NCBI GenBank assembly: GCA_903891315.1
Contig: CAITEF010000588.1
Location: 1 to 32,325, forward strand
Direction of reading: 5' to 3'
DNA: 32,325 bases
Origin: an uncultured Rhodospirillales bacterium
GTDB taxonomy: Bacteria; Pseudomonadota; Alphaproteobacteria; Acetobacterales; Acetobacteraceae
The notes beneath the pieces are model-generated. The model did not search any database. It was given only the letters and a program-made list of their open reading frames with translations, and was not told the origin of the DNA. Made by a program: the position numbers and the translations under genes. This document shows positions 1-14,984 of this stretch, piece by piece (the stretch's first letter is position 1; each line of letters begins with the position of its first letter).

Positions 1-11
1 AATGGTGAGGG

Positions 12-1211
12 TCACGTTGTTGCGAAGCCCAGCAAATGGGCCATGTCCTTGAGGAAGATCTTGAACTGCGCCTTTTTCTCCCGCTTGACGAGGCGCTTGT
101 GCATGTAGGACTCCCAGGTGAGCCGCTGGACATCCTTGTCCATGCACATCTTCACGAAACGCTCGCGCCTGCGATCATTGGCGTACCAGAAATACTGCAT
201 CACCCCGAGGATCATGAAAACGCGGCCATGCTCTTTCATGAAGCGCTTGCGGGCGGTGGCCAGCTCGCGCGCGTCGCCGGTGGCGAGGAACGAGATGGCG
301 GCATCGGCAGCCAGCCGCCCGCACGCCATCGCGTAATAGATTCCCTCGCCCGAGGCCGGGGCGACCACGCCGGCTGCGTCTCCGCACACCAGAACGTCAC
401 GCCCATTGTCCCACCGCTTCAGCGGCTTGAGCGGGATCGGAGCGCCCTCGCGGCGGATCGTCTCCATCTTGTCGAGCCCGGTGGTCTGACGCAGCTCGGC
501 CACTGCACCGCGGATTGAGAAGCCCTTGTGCAATGTGCCGGTGCCGATGGACACAGAGTCGCCATGCGGGAAGATCCAGGAATAGAAATCCGGCGACATC
601 TTGCCTTGGTAATACACATCGCAGCGGAGCGGATCGTAGTCGCGCACCAGATTGTCGTTTTGCGGTGCGGCGACGATCTCGTGATAGGCGAAGACGCATT
701 TCACCTTGTCGCCGCCTTTGATCTCCTGCTTGGCCACCGAAGAGCGCGCGCCGTCGGCACCGATGACGCAACGGGTGCGGACGGTGGCGGGTTGCGAAGT
801 GTCGCGCTCACGGCCTGCGAAGTAATGCACCAGCGTGGTGCCGCCCTCGCGGCTGATCCGCTCGAAGCTGCCGGTGGCGCGGGTTGCCCCCGATTTCGCG
901 GCTCGTTCGCGGAGGAACTCGTCGAACACCGCCCGGTCCACCATGCCGACATAGCCTTCGCCGACTGGCATATCGACGATCCTGTCGGACGGGGCGATCA
1001 TCCGGGCCGACGTGACGCGGGCGACAAGCTGTGAGTCGGGGATGTTGAAATCCATAATCGCGCGCGGCGGAATCGCACCGCCGCACGGCTTGATCCGCCC
1101 TGCGCGGTCAAGCAGGAACACGCGCAGCCCCTTGCGGGCCATATCATCCGCCGCCGTGGCACCCGCAGGGCCACCGCCGATGACAACCACATCGTAAATC
1201 GTCTCGCTCAT
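12..1211 (-). CDS. bchP: Geranylgeranyl reductase (geranylgeranyl-bacteriochlorophyll reductase)
   Basis: A 399-residue FAD-dependent reductase that reduces the geranylgeranyl tail of bacteriochlorophyll a to phytyl, the last step of the pathway. The N-terminus has a dinucleotide-binding signature (VVIGGGPAGATAADDMA, about residues 9-25) and the mid-C-terminal part has the second FAD motif (VCGDAAGVVAPASGEGIYYA). Length fits the BchP/ChlP family. An in-frame start exists further upstream at 1292, but it would run 84 bp into bchG. The ATG at 1211 gives an ATGA overlap (1208-1211) with the bchG stop and starts directly before the FAD fold, so I chose it. It is the last visible gene of the ppaA-ppsR1-bchG-bchP string. 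The PucC-like transporter gene that usually separates bchG and bchP is absent. Confidence 0.95.
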   Translation of the reverse strand: MSETIYDVVVIGGGPAGATAADDMARKGLRVFLLDRAGRIKPCGGAIPPRAIMDFNIPDSQLVARVTSARMIAPSDRIVDMPVGEGYVGMVDRAVFDEFLRERAAKSGATRATGSFERISREGGTTLVHYFAGRERDTSQPATVRTRCVIGADGARSSVAKQEIKGGDKVKCVFAYHEIVAAPQNDNLVRDYDPLRCDVYYQGKMSPDFYSWIFPHGDSVSIGTGTLHKGFSIRGAVAELRQTTGLDKMETIRREGAPIPLKPLKRWDNGRDVLVCGDAAGVVAPASGEGIYYAMACGRLAADAAISFLATGDARELATARKRFMKEHGRVFMILGVMQYFWYANDRRRERFVKMCMDKDVQRLTWESYMHKRLVKREKKAQFKIFLKDMAHLLGFATT

Positions 1212-2119
1212 GATCCGACTCCGGCTTTGAGGGCAAAGGCGCTGACCAGCATTCCCAGCACGTAAAGCGTGGTTCCGGTCGCGTTGTACCAAGGTGCGCG
1301 TTCACAGGGTGCTGCAAGCAGGCGGCGCATCAGCACGATCTGCACGGCGAGCAGAATCGCCACTCCCGCCGCATAGGCGGGATGGCCCCACAGGCTGAGC
1401 AGGGTGATCACGATCACCTGCGGCCCGGCCATCACCACACAGGCAAGCAAGGCGGCGACCTCCTCGCCCATCACGGCAGGCAGCGAGTCAAGGCCCATCT
1501 TGCGGTCGCCCTCGATGGATTTGAAATCATTCAGTGTCATGATCCCGTGCGCGCCGAGGCTGTAGAGCCCGGCCAGCGTGAAGACCTGCCATGTGGGCAG
1601 ACCACCGCTCATCACCGCCGCCCCGGTGATCCAGGGCAGCCCCTCATAACACATGCCGACCGCCATGTTGCCGACCCACCCATTGCGCTTCAGCCGCAGC
1701 GGCGGTGCCGAATAGGCCCAGGCGCAGGCCATGCCAAACAGGGCAGGGGCGAACACAAATCGCCCTAGCATCGCCGCCACGCTGAGCGAGACGCAGGTCC
1801 AGACAATGGCGATGATCAGGCCCCATTGGCCGGGGATGCGGCCCGATGGGATCGGCCGGTTGGGTTCGTTGATCGCGTCGACATGGCGGTCGAACCAGTC
1901 ATTGACCGCCTGCGAGGTGCCGCAGACCAGCGGGCCGCAGAGCAGAACGCCAGTGGCAATTGTCAGCCAACCCGCCTCACCCGCCGAAGATGCGGAGACC
2001 AGACCACAGGAGAACGCCCACATCGGCGCAAACCACGTTACGGGCTTCAACAATTCGAGCACGGCGGCGGGCGCAGGTCGGCCTCTGACAGGGGCAGAGA
2101 GTGGGATGGTTGCGGTCAC
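1208..2119 (-). CDS. bchG: Bacteriochlorophyll a synthase (polyprenyltransferase)
   Basis: A 303-residue polytopic membrane protein of the UbiA prenyltransferase superfamily that esterifies bacteriochlorophyllide a with geranylgeranyl diphosphate. The first Asp-rich motif is clear (NDWFDRHVDAINEPNRPIPS); a second polar motif follows (LNDFKSIEGDRKMGLDSLP), which is typical of the chlorophyll synthase branch. Several hydrophobic helices lie between and after these. The start is GTG at 2119, overlapping the ppsR1 stop by 4 bp (GTGA), so it is probably translationally coupled to the regulator. Its stop overlaps the start of bchP by 4 bp. Length is normal for BchG. Confidence 0.95.
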   Translation of the reverse strand: MTATIPLSAPVRGRPAPAAVLELLKPVTWFAPMWAFSCGLVSASSAGEAGWLTIATGVLLCGPLVCGTSQAVNDWFDRHVDAINEPNRPIPSGRIPGQWGLIIAIVWTCVSLSVAAMLGRFVFAPALFGMACAWAYSAPPLRLKRNGWVGNMAVGMCYEGLPWITGAAVMSGGLPTWQVFTLAGLYSLGAHGIMTLNDFKSIEGDRKMGLDSLPAVMGEEVAALLACVVMAGPQVIVITLLSLWGHPAYAAGVAILLAVQIVLMRRLLAAPCERAPWYNATGTTLYVLGMLVSAFALKAGVGS

Positions 2120-3567
2120 GGCTGAAGATCCTCAGTCAAGTCACCCAGGCCGTAGCGGCGGAGTTTTACGTAAAGGCTCTGTCGGCTCAGCCCGAGCATT
2201 TCTGCAGCCGAGGCGCGATTGTCGCCGGTCAGTTCGAGGGCTGCTTCGATGCACAGCTTCTCGATCACGTCGGTCGCCTCGCGCACCAAATCCTTCAGCG
2301 CGATGCGGCCGACCAATTCGGTGAGTTGCTCAACCGAGCGCGGCAATTCCTTCGGAAGTTGCACTTGTTGGCTTGCCTGCGGGCGGCGGCCGACATGGCG
2401 AATGGCAAAGCCGAAGCCTGGTTGACCGCCATTGACCAACTGCACGGCGGAGATCTCGACATCCAGCGTGTCGCCGAATTCGCCGCGCAGCACGGTCTGG
2501 AAAAGTCGGACCTGACCGCGTTGGCGCAGATTGGCCATCAGCACGTCCATGTCCACGCCGGGGCGTCCGAGCCAGCGATCCAGCCGTTCTTCGCGGGTCT
2601 GTTCCTGCGTCGACAGCTGGATCATGTCGCAGAACGCAGCGTTGGCGGCGCTGATGCGGCCATCCGGGCCGGTGACGACAAAGCCGTCCGGGGCGTTCTC
2701 GATCAGCTTGAGCAATTGGCTGCTCGCTTCCGGCATCGCCACCGGCTGGTCCGTCTCCACCGGCAACATGCGGATCAGGAACAGTGATGCGCCCTCTTGG
2801 CGGAACATCGAGCCGGTGATCGTCACGTCGCGTCCGGTATCGGCGAGCGTGGCGCGCACTGGCTCCGCGCGCCCAACCGCCCGCACGGCGGCCAGCATCG
2901 CTTGGATCCGGTCCTGACATTCGTTGTCGAACGCGTCGCGCAGCGAGCGTGACAGGGCGCGTTTCCAGTTCTCGCCGAACATCTCGCGCGTGGCAGGATT
3001 GGCCTCGACAAGTTTCAGCGAGGTGGCGTCCACCACCATCACCGCCTCGGAGGACATCTCGAACAACAGCCGGTAGCGGGTCTCAACATGGCGCAGACGG
3101 GCGTAATCGCGCTCCATAGATTGCTGCGCGTCGACCAGACGTTGCTGAAGCTCCGAAATGTCGGTCAGATCCCGCCCGAACGCGACCAGATAGCCGGTCT
3201 CGGCGAGCTGCACGGTGGAATAGAGCACCGGCACCGATCCGCCGGAGCGCGACGGATGGTTGAGATGTCGCCAACGCGGCGGTGCGGCCTGGCTGCGATT
3301 GCGCAGCATGGTCGCAACCTTGGGCTGGCTGTCCGGGCTGACCACGTCCAACCATTCGCGACCAACCCAGGTCTCGCTGCCCTCCAGCTCCACGGCCAAC
3401 CGCTCGCTGCTGAAGGCGAGGTCTCGGATCCTGCCCTGGTTGTCAATGATCAGCGCGATGTCCGACGCCGCCGTGATAAGCATGGCGGCGGCATCGGGAT
3501 CCAGCGGCCCGAGCGATACAAGCGGTGATTTGAACGCATTCACAAGAGACGCGACCTTCCAGTTCAC
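2116..3567 (-). CDS. ppsR1: Transcriptional regulator PpsR/CrtJ, paralogue 1 (with HTH-proximal Cys)
   Basis: A 483-residue PpsR/CrtJ-type regulator of photosynthesis genes, binding TGT-N12-ACA palindromes. Domains, roughly: N-terminal PAS 28-135, coiled-coil Q-linker 135-165, PAS 165-270, PAS 285-395, and a C-terminal Fis-type HTH at 450-474 (NRASAAEMLGLSRQSLYVKL then RRYGL). Cysteines are at 217, 313 and 439; Cys439 sits in the helix just before the HTH, the place where redox-active cysteines are known in PpsR/CrtJ. The start is GTG at 3567, with a strong Shine-Dalgarno AGGGAGG six bases upstream. I see no TGT-N12-ACA in the 73-bp gap to ppaA, so it may be read from the ppaA promoter. Whether it represses or activates cannot be told from sequence; in Bradyrhizobium the two paralogues have been reported to act oppositely. 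Confidence 0.93.
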   Translation of the reverse strand: MNWKVASLVNAFKSPLVSLGPLDPDAAAMLITAASDIALIIDNQGRIRDLAFSSERLAVELEGSETWVGREWLDVVSPDSQPKVATMLRNRSQAAPPRWRHLNHPSRSGGSVPVLYSTVQLAETGYLVAFGRDLTDISELQQRLVDAQQSMERDYARLRHVETRYRLLFEMSSEAVMVVDATSLKLVEANPATREMFGENWKRALSRSLRDAFDNECQDRIQAMLAAVRAVGRAEPVRATLADTGRDVTITGSMFRQEGASLFLIRMLPVETDQPVAMPEASSQLLKLIENAPDGFVVTGPDGRISAANAAFCDMIQLSTQEQTREERLDRWLGRPGVDMDVLMANLRQRGQVRLFQTVLRGEFGDTLDVEISAVQLVNGGQPGFGFAIRHVGRRPQASQQVQLPKELPRSVEQLTELVGRIALKDLVREATDVIEKLCIEAALELTGDNRASAAEMLGLSRQSLYVKLRRYGLGDLTEDLQP

Positions 3568-3640
3568 GGCACGCCTCCCTGGACGAAATCCGATGTTCTG
3601 GCGGGCGAGCGTGGCAACCCGCGCAGATTTAAGCCGCGGA

Positions 3641-4570
3641 TCACCCGGTTCGCGCCAGCGATAACATCAAAGTTTCCGCCTCGACGATGGCGTGCGCTGC
3701 ATCTGCCGCCGTGGCGTCGGCCCCAACTTCTTGTGCCAAACTCGGTTGCGCCACGAACACCGAGCCGCCGACCATAATCCGAATTTGTGGATTCCGTGAA
3801 CCGTGACGGGCGACCTCGATAGACTGTCGAAGCATGTCGAAATTCTTGAGATGCCCGAGCGAGAAACCGACAACGTCGAACCAGTTTCCAGCGACCAAAG
3901 CACGCAACTCAACAAGCGATTGGGCCTTCTCGGCGGTCACATCCCAGGACGCCCGCCGAAAGAACTGCGCCACCATCGCCAGGCCAAAACCGTGCTGTTC
4001 TCCAGGGGCTGGCAACAGCAGAATCTGGCGCGCGGGGCGGGTCATCCGCAGCCGGTTGGTTTCACCATCGGCCGTGAAACGTTGGTCGAGCATGTTCAGC
4101 ATCTTGTGCAGCCGGAACAGCCCCAGTGTGACAGCCGCGAAATCCGCGTCATCACATTCCCAAAGAACGCCGAGCGCGAGTGCCGCACCTGCGAACAATT
4201 TGGTGTGGATGTCCTCCAGCCCAATGCCGCTCTGCAGCAGTGATTCCACCAAGGATGTCGACAAGTTCTCATCGCGTTCGGTCAGCAGGAACGCGAAGGT
4301 GCGGATTTGTTCCGGATCTGGCGTCCAAACATCGCGCTCGGGCGGTTTCGGCGGCGTGGACAACGCAGCGCGATCGTTGCGATGGGCCTGAACCATGTGA
4401 GGGATAACCGCCGTCTCGATGGCTTGAGTGAGCAAAGCCAGGCGCTCCTTTCGCGTATCCCAAAACTGCGGTCCAGCCCCAGTGCGGCGCAGATACGATG
4501 AAGCCCGGTTGGATCTCTCCGACTGACCAGCACTTCCCGGCAAATGATTTGATAGTTCCGACAGGTCCAT
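3641..4570 (-). CDS. ppaA: PpaA/AerR family cobalamin-binding photosynthesis regulator
   Basis: A 309-residue protein of the AerR/PpaA family, which modulates PpsR/CrtJ and in studied species senses light through cobalamin. The C-terminal half (about 180-300) is a B12-binding Rossmann-like domain: PGEQHGFG at 189-196 with His193 as candidate cobalt ligand, the SLGHL stretch at 237-241, and a GG in MVGGSVF (266-272). Upstream is the helical region with WECDDADFAAVTLGLFRLHK (137-156), characteristic of this family. The ATG at 4570 has AGGGG six bases upstream on the minus strand. Its position next to ppsR and divergent from bchF is the classical location. No helix-turn-helix is evident, consistent with a PpsR partner rather than a stand-alone DNA-binding repressor. 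Confidence 0.88.
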   Translation of the reverse strand: MDLSELSNHLPGSAGQSERSNRASSYLRRTGAGPQFWDTRKERLALLTQAIETAVIPHMVQAHRNDRAALSTPPKPPERDVWTPDPEQIRTFAFLLTERDENLSTSLVESLLQSGIGLEDIHTKLFAGAALALGVLWECDDADFAAVTLGLFRLHKMLNMLDQRFTADGETNRLRMTRPARQILLLPAPGEQHGFGLAMVAQFFRRASWDVTAEKAQSLVELRALVAGNWFDVVGFSLGHLKNFDMLRQSIEVARHGSRNPQIRIMVGGSVFVAQPSLAQEVGADATAADAAHAIVEAETLMLSLARTG

Positions 4571-4622
4571 GGTTGACCCCTATGCCCCCGTCATACGTTT
4601 CCCGTTCCATAGTGAATTCGGT

Positions 4623-4680
4623 TTGACCGGGGAGTGTCAAGCATCTTTTACGTTCAGAGACGTTGACATACGTTCGTCAA
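4623..4680. promoter_or_regulatory. Duplicated palindrome TTGAC-N8-GTCAA, 40 bp apart
   Basis: TTGAC at 4623-4627 pairs with GTCAA at 4636-4640, and TTGAC at 4663-4667 pairs with GTCAA at 4676-4680. The two copies have the same 8-bp spacing and are exactly 40 bp apart, so they would lie on the same face of the helix. They are 53-110 bp upstream of the ppaA start. This differs from FNR/FixK boxes (TTGAT-N4-ATCAA). The arms are also PpsR half-sites (TGTCAA and TTGACA). The binding factor is unknown. Confidence 0.45.
4635..4668. promoter_or_regulatory. Two near-consensus PpsR boxes, overlapping by 2 bp
   Basis: TGT-N12-ACG at 4635-4652 is directly followed by CGT-N12-ACA at 4651-4668, sharing the CG. 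Each matches five of six bases of TGT-N12-ACA, and the outer half-sites TGTCAA and TTGACA are extended matches. The pair is thus a mirror-image arrangement with strong outer and weak inner half-sites. It could act on ppaA, on bchF, or on both. Inference from pattern only. Confidence 0.45.
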
Positions 4681-4829
4681 AGGAATTAGCCTTCCAGTCA
4701 GGAAGACGATGGGGAGACAGGTGGCCGGGAACGGTCGGTGGATTCCTTGAAAATGGTGGTCAGTCAGCGGGTTGTGGGAGGTTTTCCCAGATTTCGTTGA
4801 AAAAATGACCCGCAAATCCGCGGAGGCGT

Positions 4830-4847
4830 TGTCAGTCAATGTTTACA
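4830..4847. promoter_or_regulatory. PpsR/CrtJ operator upstream of bchF
   Basis: TGTCAGTCAATGTTTACA is an exact TGT-N12-ACA match, centred about 102 bp upstream of the bchF ATG at 4941. PpsR/CrtJ control of bchF promoters by this motif is established in Rhodobacter. It overlaps the ATG at 4839, which argues against that codon being the bchF start. Confidence 0.75.
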
Positions 4848-4924
4848 GCCAATGTCTTCGGTTCCCTCATCAACGCCATTGATTGCAGCCCGTGGGGAAC
4901 GTCGTCAGGACGGTGCCGGGGCAT

Positions 4925-4932
4925 GAGGAGGG
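4925..4932 (+). promoter_or_regulatory. Shine-Dalgarno that fixes the bchF start
   Basis: GAGGAGGG ends eight bases before the ATG at 4941. It is the strongest ribosome binding site on the bchF leader and, with family length, selects 4941 over the in-frame ATG at 4839. Confidence 0.8.
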
Positions 4933-4940
4933 CACGCCAT

Positions 4941-6733
<1,793 letters not shown>

Positions 6734-6736
6734 GCC

Positions 6737-8302
6737 ATGCAGCTCACTCTCTGGACGTATGAAGGCCCGCCGCATATCGGAGCCATGCGCATAGCCACCG
6801 CCATGAAGGGCCTGCACTACGTGCTGCACGCCCCACAGGGCGATACCTATGCTGATTTACTATTCACCATGATCGAGCGCAGAGCCGCCCGCCCGCCGGT
6901 GACCTACACCACATTCCAGGCGCGCGATCTCGGTTCGGACACCGCCGATCTGTTCAAGCAATCCGCGCGCGATGCCTATGATCGGTTCAAGCCGCAGGCG
7001 TTGCTGGTGGGTGCCTCCTGCACGGCCGAGTTGATCCAGGACGATCCGGGTGGTCTCGCCCGCGCGCTCGATCTGCCGATTCCGGTGGTGGCGGTCGAAC
7101 TGCCCGCCTATCAGAAGAAAGAGAATTGGGGTGCGGCGGAGACGCTGTATCGCCTGGTGCGTAGCTTCGCCCGTGCGCCCGAAGCGGTGCCTGCGCGCGC
7201 CACCTGCAACATTCTCGGCCCGACCGCTCTCGGCTTCCGTCACCGCGACGATCTGCGCGAGATCATCGCGCTGCTCGCCCAGATGGGGATTGCGGTCAAT
7301 GTGGTGGCTCCGATGGGAGCCTCGCCGACCGATCTCGTGCGTCTGCCGGATGCCGCGTTCAACGTGGTGCTCTATCCCGAAATTGCCCAATCCTCGGCGC
7401 AGTTCCTGGAAAAGCAATTTGGCCAGCCATACACCAAAACGATCCCGATTGGCGTCGGTGCGACCTGTGAGTTCATTCGCGAAGTGGCGGAGCTGGCTGG
7501 CATCAATCCGACCCCGTTCCTGGAGGATGCCAATGCGCATTCGCCGTGGTACGCTCGCTCGGTTGACAGCAACTACCTCACCGGCAAGCGCGTTTTCGTC
7601 TTTGGCGACGCCACCCATGCCATCGCTGCCGCCCGCGTGGCGCAGGAGGAACTGGGCTTCACCGTGGTGGGCCTGGGCACCTACTCGCGCGAGTTCGCCC
7701 GCGAAATCCGTGCCGCGGCCAAGCTCTATGGCATCGAGGCGCTGATCAGCGACGATTATCTCGACGTCGAGGAACAGATCGCCGCCTTGCAGCCGGAACT
7801 GGTGCTCGGCACCCAGATGGAGCGCCACATCTCCAAGCGGCTCGGCGTGCCCTGCGCGATGATCTCGGCACCGATGCATGTCCAGGATTTCCCCGCCCGC
7901 TACGCCCCGCAAATGGGCTTCGAGGGTGCGAATGTGATCTTCGACAGCTGGGTGCATCCGCTGATGATGGGGCTGGAGGAGCATCTGCTGCAGATGTTCC
8001 GCGAGGACAGCGAGTTCTCCGAGGCTCCCTCGCATCTGCCCGCCGCTGCACCAGCCGCAATCGTGTCGAGCGTCGCCGTTCTGCCGCGTCCGCTGGAGGC
8101 GGCGGTGGCCGAGGTGGTGACGCAGCATGCGGTGATTGATGTCCCGGGTTGGACGGCAGAGGCCGAGCGTGAGCTGGGCAAAATTCCATTCTTCGTGCGG
8201 GGAAAGGCACGTCGAAATACCGAGAAATACGCGCGGGAGAAGGGGCTTGCGATGATCTCGCTGGAGACTCTCTACGACGCCAAAGCACAGGTAGGTCGAT
8301 AG
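6737..8302 (+). CDS. bchB: Light-independent protochlorophyllide reductase, subunit B
   Basis: A 521-residue subunit of the DPOR catalytic component, reducing ring D of protochlorophyllide in the dark. The N-terminus [20 protein letters not shown] is the family hallmark, and Asp36 (APQGD) is in the position of the unusual aspartate ligand of the NB cluster. A variable linker (about 435-475, Ala/Pro/Val-rich) leads to the C-terminal DPOR domain ([20 protein letters not shown]). Length is usual. It begins 3 bp after bchN and ends 2 bp before bchH. Confidence 0.96.
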   Translation: MQLTLWTYEGPPHIGAMRIATAMKGLHYVLHAPQGDTYADLLFTMIERRAARPPVTYTTFQARDLGSDTADLFKQSARDAYDRFKPQALLVGASCTAELIQDDPGGLARALDLPIPVVAVELPAYQKKENWGAAETLYRLVRSFARAPEAVPARATCNILGPTALGFRHRDDLREIIALLAQMGIAVNVVAPMGASPTDLVRLPDAAFNVVLYPEIAQSSAQFLEKQFGQPYTKTIPIGVGATCEFIREVAELAGINPTPFLEDANAHSPWYARSVDSNYLTGKRVFVFGDATHAIAAARVAQEELGFTVVGLGTYSREFAREIRAAAKLYGIEALISDDYLDVEEQIAALQPELVLGTQMERHISKRLGVPCAMISAPMHVQDFPARYAPQMGFEGANVIFDSWVHPLMMGLEEHLLQMFREDSEFSEAPSHLPAAAPAAIVSSVAVLPRPLEAAVAEVVTQHAVIDVPGWTAEAERELGKIPFFVRGKARRNTEKYAREKGLAMISLETLYDAKAQVGR

Positions 8303-8304
8303 AT

Positions 8305-12832
<4,528 letters not shown>

Positions 12833-12833
<1 letters not shown>

Positions 12834-13546
12834 TGAGCGAGGCGGCTCTGCACCCCACCTACGTCAAGACGCGCGGCGAGCTTGAAGAATATTTCGACCG
12901 CACCGCCGCTTCGGCATGGGCCAAACTGACCTCGGACGCACCGGTCAGCGGCGTTCGCGCCACGGTGCGGCGTGGGCGGGATCAGACGCGGGCCAATCTG
13001 CTGTCCTATCTTCCGGCGGACCTGCGCGGCAAGCGGGTGCTCGATGCCGGGTGCGGCACCGGGGCGCTGGCGATTGAGGCGGCGCGGCGTGGGGCGGAGG
13101 TGATCGCGGTCGATCTCGCCGGCAGCCTCCTCGAACTCGCCAAGACCCGTTTGCCGAGCGATCTCGGCGAAGGCTCAGTCAGCTTCCATGCCGGTGACAT
13201 GTTGAGCCCGGATTTTGGCCATTTCGACCACGTGGTCGCTATGGACAGCATCATCCATTATCGCGGTGCAGACATGGTACGCGTGCTGAGCGGTTTTGCC
13301 GCGCGCACCTCGGGCTCGGTGCTGTTTACCATCCCGCCGCAGAACGCGCTGCTCTTCGTCAAGCTCGGTGTCGGACGGCTGTTTCCGCGCAGTGATCGCT
13401 CTCCGCAGATCCAGCCGATCAGCCCGCAGCGGCTGACGCGTCTGATCGCGACCGAACCGTCGCTGTCCAGCTTCCGGATGGGGCGTACGGATCGGGTTGA
13501 TACCGGCTTCTACATTTCTCAGGCGATGGAACTGCTGCGCGCATGA
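12833..13546 (+). CDS. bchM: Magnesium-protoporphyrin IX O-methyltransferase
   Basis: A 237-residue SAM-dependent methyltransferase making Mg-protoporphyrin IX monomethyl ester, the substrate of AcsF encoded further down. SAM motif I is LDAGCGTGALAIE (about 70-82), followed by an acidic motif (VIAVDLAG). The C-terminal stretch SDRSPQIQPISPQRL is typical of BchM. The start overlaps the bchL stop by one base; the stop overlaps lhaA by 4 bp. Confidence 0.95.
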
Positions 13547-14982
13547 ACCGCATCGCAACCCTCAACGCCCGTGCTGCTCGTCAATGGGCCAAGCTTGGCA
13601 CGAAGTTCCTCCCGATTGCCGATGTGGTGACGGAAGAGCTGCCGTTGGGGCGTCTGTTGCGGCTGTCGCTGTTTCAGGTCTCGGTGGGCATGGCGGCCGT
13701 GCTGCTGATCGGCACGCTGAATCGGGTGATGATTGTCGAGCTCGGCCTGTCCGCTTGGCTGGTGGCACTTATGGTTTCGGCACCGCTTGTGTTCGCGCCA
13801 TTGCGTACGGTGATCGGCCACAAATCCGATCAGCATCGCTCCGCACTTGGTTGGAAGCGTGTGCCGTATATCTGGTTCGGCACGCTGGCGCAGTTCGGCG
13901 GGCTGGCGATCATGCCGTTTGCGCTCATCGTGCTGTCGGGGGACAGCACGGGCCCGGCGATCATCGGCCAGCTCGGGGCGGCGCTCGCCTTCCTGCTGGT
14001 CGGTGCCGGGCTACACACAGTGCAGACGGTCGGTCTGGCTCTGGCCACTGACCTGTCACCGAAGCGGGTGCACGGCAAAGTGGTTGTGCTGATGTGCGTG
14101 ATGCTGCTGCTCGGCATGATGGTGTGTGCGGCGATTTTCGGCGTGATCCTGCGCCATTTCACCGAACTGAAGCTGATCCAGCTGGTGCAGGGCACGGCGG
14201 TGGTGACACTCGTGCTCAACACGATTGCGATCTGGAAACAGGAGCCGCGTGACCGGTCGCGCACCACGGGCGTGCAGAAGCGCACCAATTTCTGGGATTC
14301 CTGGCACGCCTTTGCCGCAGGTGGGCAGGCGATCCGTCGCTTGGTGGTGGTTGGCCTCGGCACCGCCGCGTTCTCGATGGAAGACATTCTGCTGGAGCCC
14401 TATGGCGGTCAGATTTTGCATCTCTCGGTGGGAGCCACCACGTCGTTGACCGCACTTCTCGCCGTTGGTGGGTTGCTCGGCTTCGGGCTGGCAGCCTGGG
14501 GGCTGAAGCGCGGATTTCAGCCTTATCTGCTCTCGGCCATCGGGTTGCTTGCCGGAATTGTGGCGTTCAGCGCGGTGATCTTCGCGCAGCCTTTCGCCTC
14601 GGCCGAATTGTTCGGGATCGGCACACTGCTGATCGGACTCGGCGCTGCGATGTTCTCCGTCGGCACGCTGGTGGCGACGATGGGGCAGGCGCGCGAGGGC
14701 CAGGTAGGGCTGGCGCTCGGAGCCTGGGGTGCGGCGGAGGCGTCGTCGGCCGGTCTTGCCATCGCCAGCGGTGGCATCCTGCGTGATGTGATCGGCTACT
14801 TTGCCGAAAGCGGCAATCTGGGTGACGTGCTGAACAGCCCGGCCACCGGCTATGCCTGCGTCTACAATCTCGAACTTCTGATGCTGTTCGCCACCATCGC
14901 AGCCCTCGGGCCGCTGGTGCGCCGCCGCCTGCCTTCCACGACTGCCTCCGCCCCTCCGCCCCTCTCTCTGGTGAGGACCTGA
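13543..14982 (+). CDS. lhaA: LhaA/PucC-family light-harvesting complex 1 assembly protein
   Basis: A 479-residue MFS-like protein with about 12 membrane helices, of the BCD (bacteriochlorophyll delivery)/PucC family. Family hallmarks are the loop APLRTVIGHKSDQHRSALGW followed by KRVPYIWFG, and MEDILLEPYGGQILHLSVGA in the middle. Its position between bchM and puhA identifies it as LhaA (orf1696 in Rhodobacter), needed for LH1 assembly. The related PucC-like gene normally found between bchG and bchP is missing here, so LhaA is the only member in the window. It overlaps bchM by 4 bp and ends 2 bp before puhA. Confidence 0.93.
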   Translation: MNRIATLNARAARQWAKLGTKFLPIADVVTEELPLGRLLRLSLFQVSVGMAAVLLIGTLNRVMIVELGLSAWLVALMVSAPLVFAPLRTVIGHKSDQHRSALGWKRVPYIWFGTLAQFGGLAIMPFALIVLSGDSTGPAIIGQLGAALAFLLVGAGLHTVQTVGLALATDLSPKRVHGKVVVLMCVMLLLGMMVCAAIFGVILRHFTELKLIQLVQGTAVVTLVLNTIAIWKQEPRDRSRTTGVQKRTNFWDSWHAFAAGGQAIRRLVVVGLGTAAFSMEDILLEPYGGQILHLSVGATTSLTALLAVGGLLGFGLAAWGLKRGFQPYLLSAIGLLAGIVAFSAVIFAQPFASAELFGIGTLLIGLGAAMFSVGTLVATMGQAREGQVGLALGAWGAAEASSAGLAIASGGILRDVIGYFAESGNLGDVLNSPATGYACVYNLELLMLFATIAALGPLVRRRLPSTTASAPPPLSLVRT

Positions 14983-14984
14983 CC

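Larger units (their letters stand above)
4571..4940. other. Divergent ppaA-bchF intergenic regulatory region
   Basis: A 370-bp non-coding region between divergent ppaA and bchF. It holds a perfect PpsR-type palindrome near the bchF side (4830-4847), two 5-of-6 matches in tandem near the ppaA side (4635-4652 and 4651-4668), two copies of TTGAC-N8-GTCAA (4623-4640 and 4663-4680), and two short hairpin-capable stretches (4691-4705, CTTCC/GGAAG; 4775-4789, TGGGA/TCCCA). An open frame runs in from 4839 into bchF but I judge it to be leader rather than protein. No convincing sigma-70 -35/-10 pair was seen. Confidence 0.7.

Noticed and set aside
4623-4680. FNR/FixK-type box reading of the TTGAC palindromes
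   Set aside because: The consensus is TTGAT-N4-ATCAA; here the arm is TTGAC and the spacer 8 bp.
4839-4940. N-terminal extension of bchF from the ATG at 4839
   Set aside because: It would overlap the perfect PpsR operator, has no good ribosome binding site, and adds 34 residues not expected in BchF.
6860-8128. A 422-codon open frame on the minus strand opposite bchB
   Set aside because: Same reason: antisense composition and no recognisable motif against a well-defined BchB.
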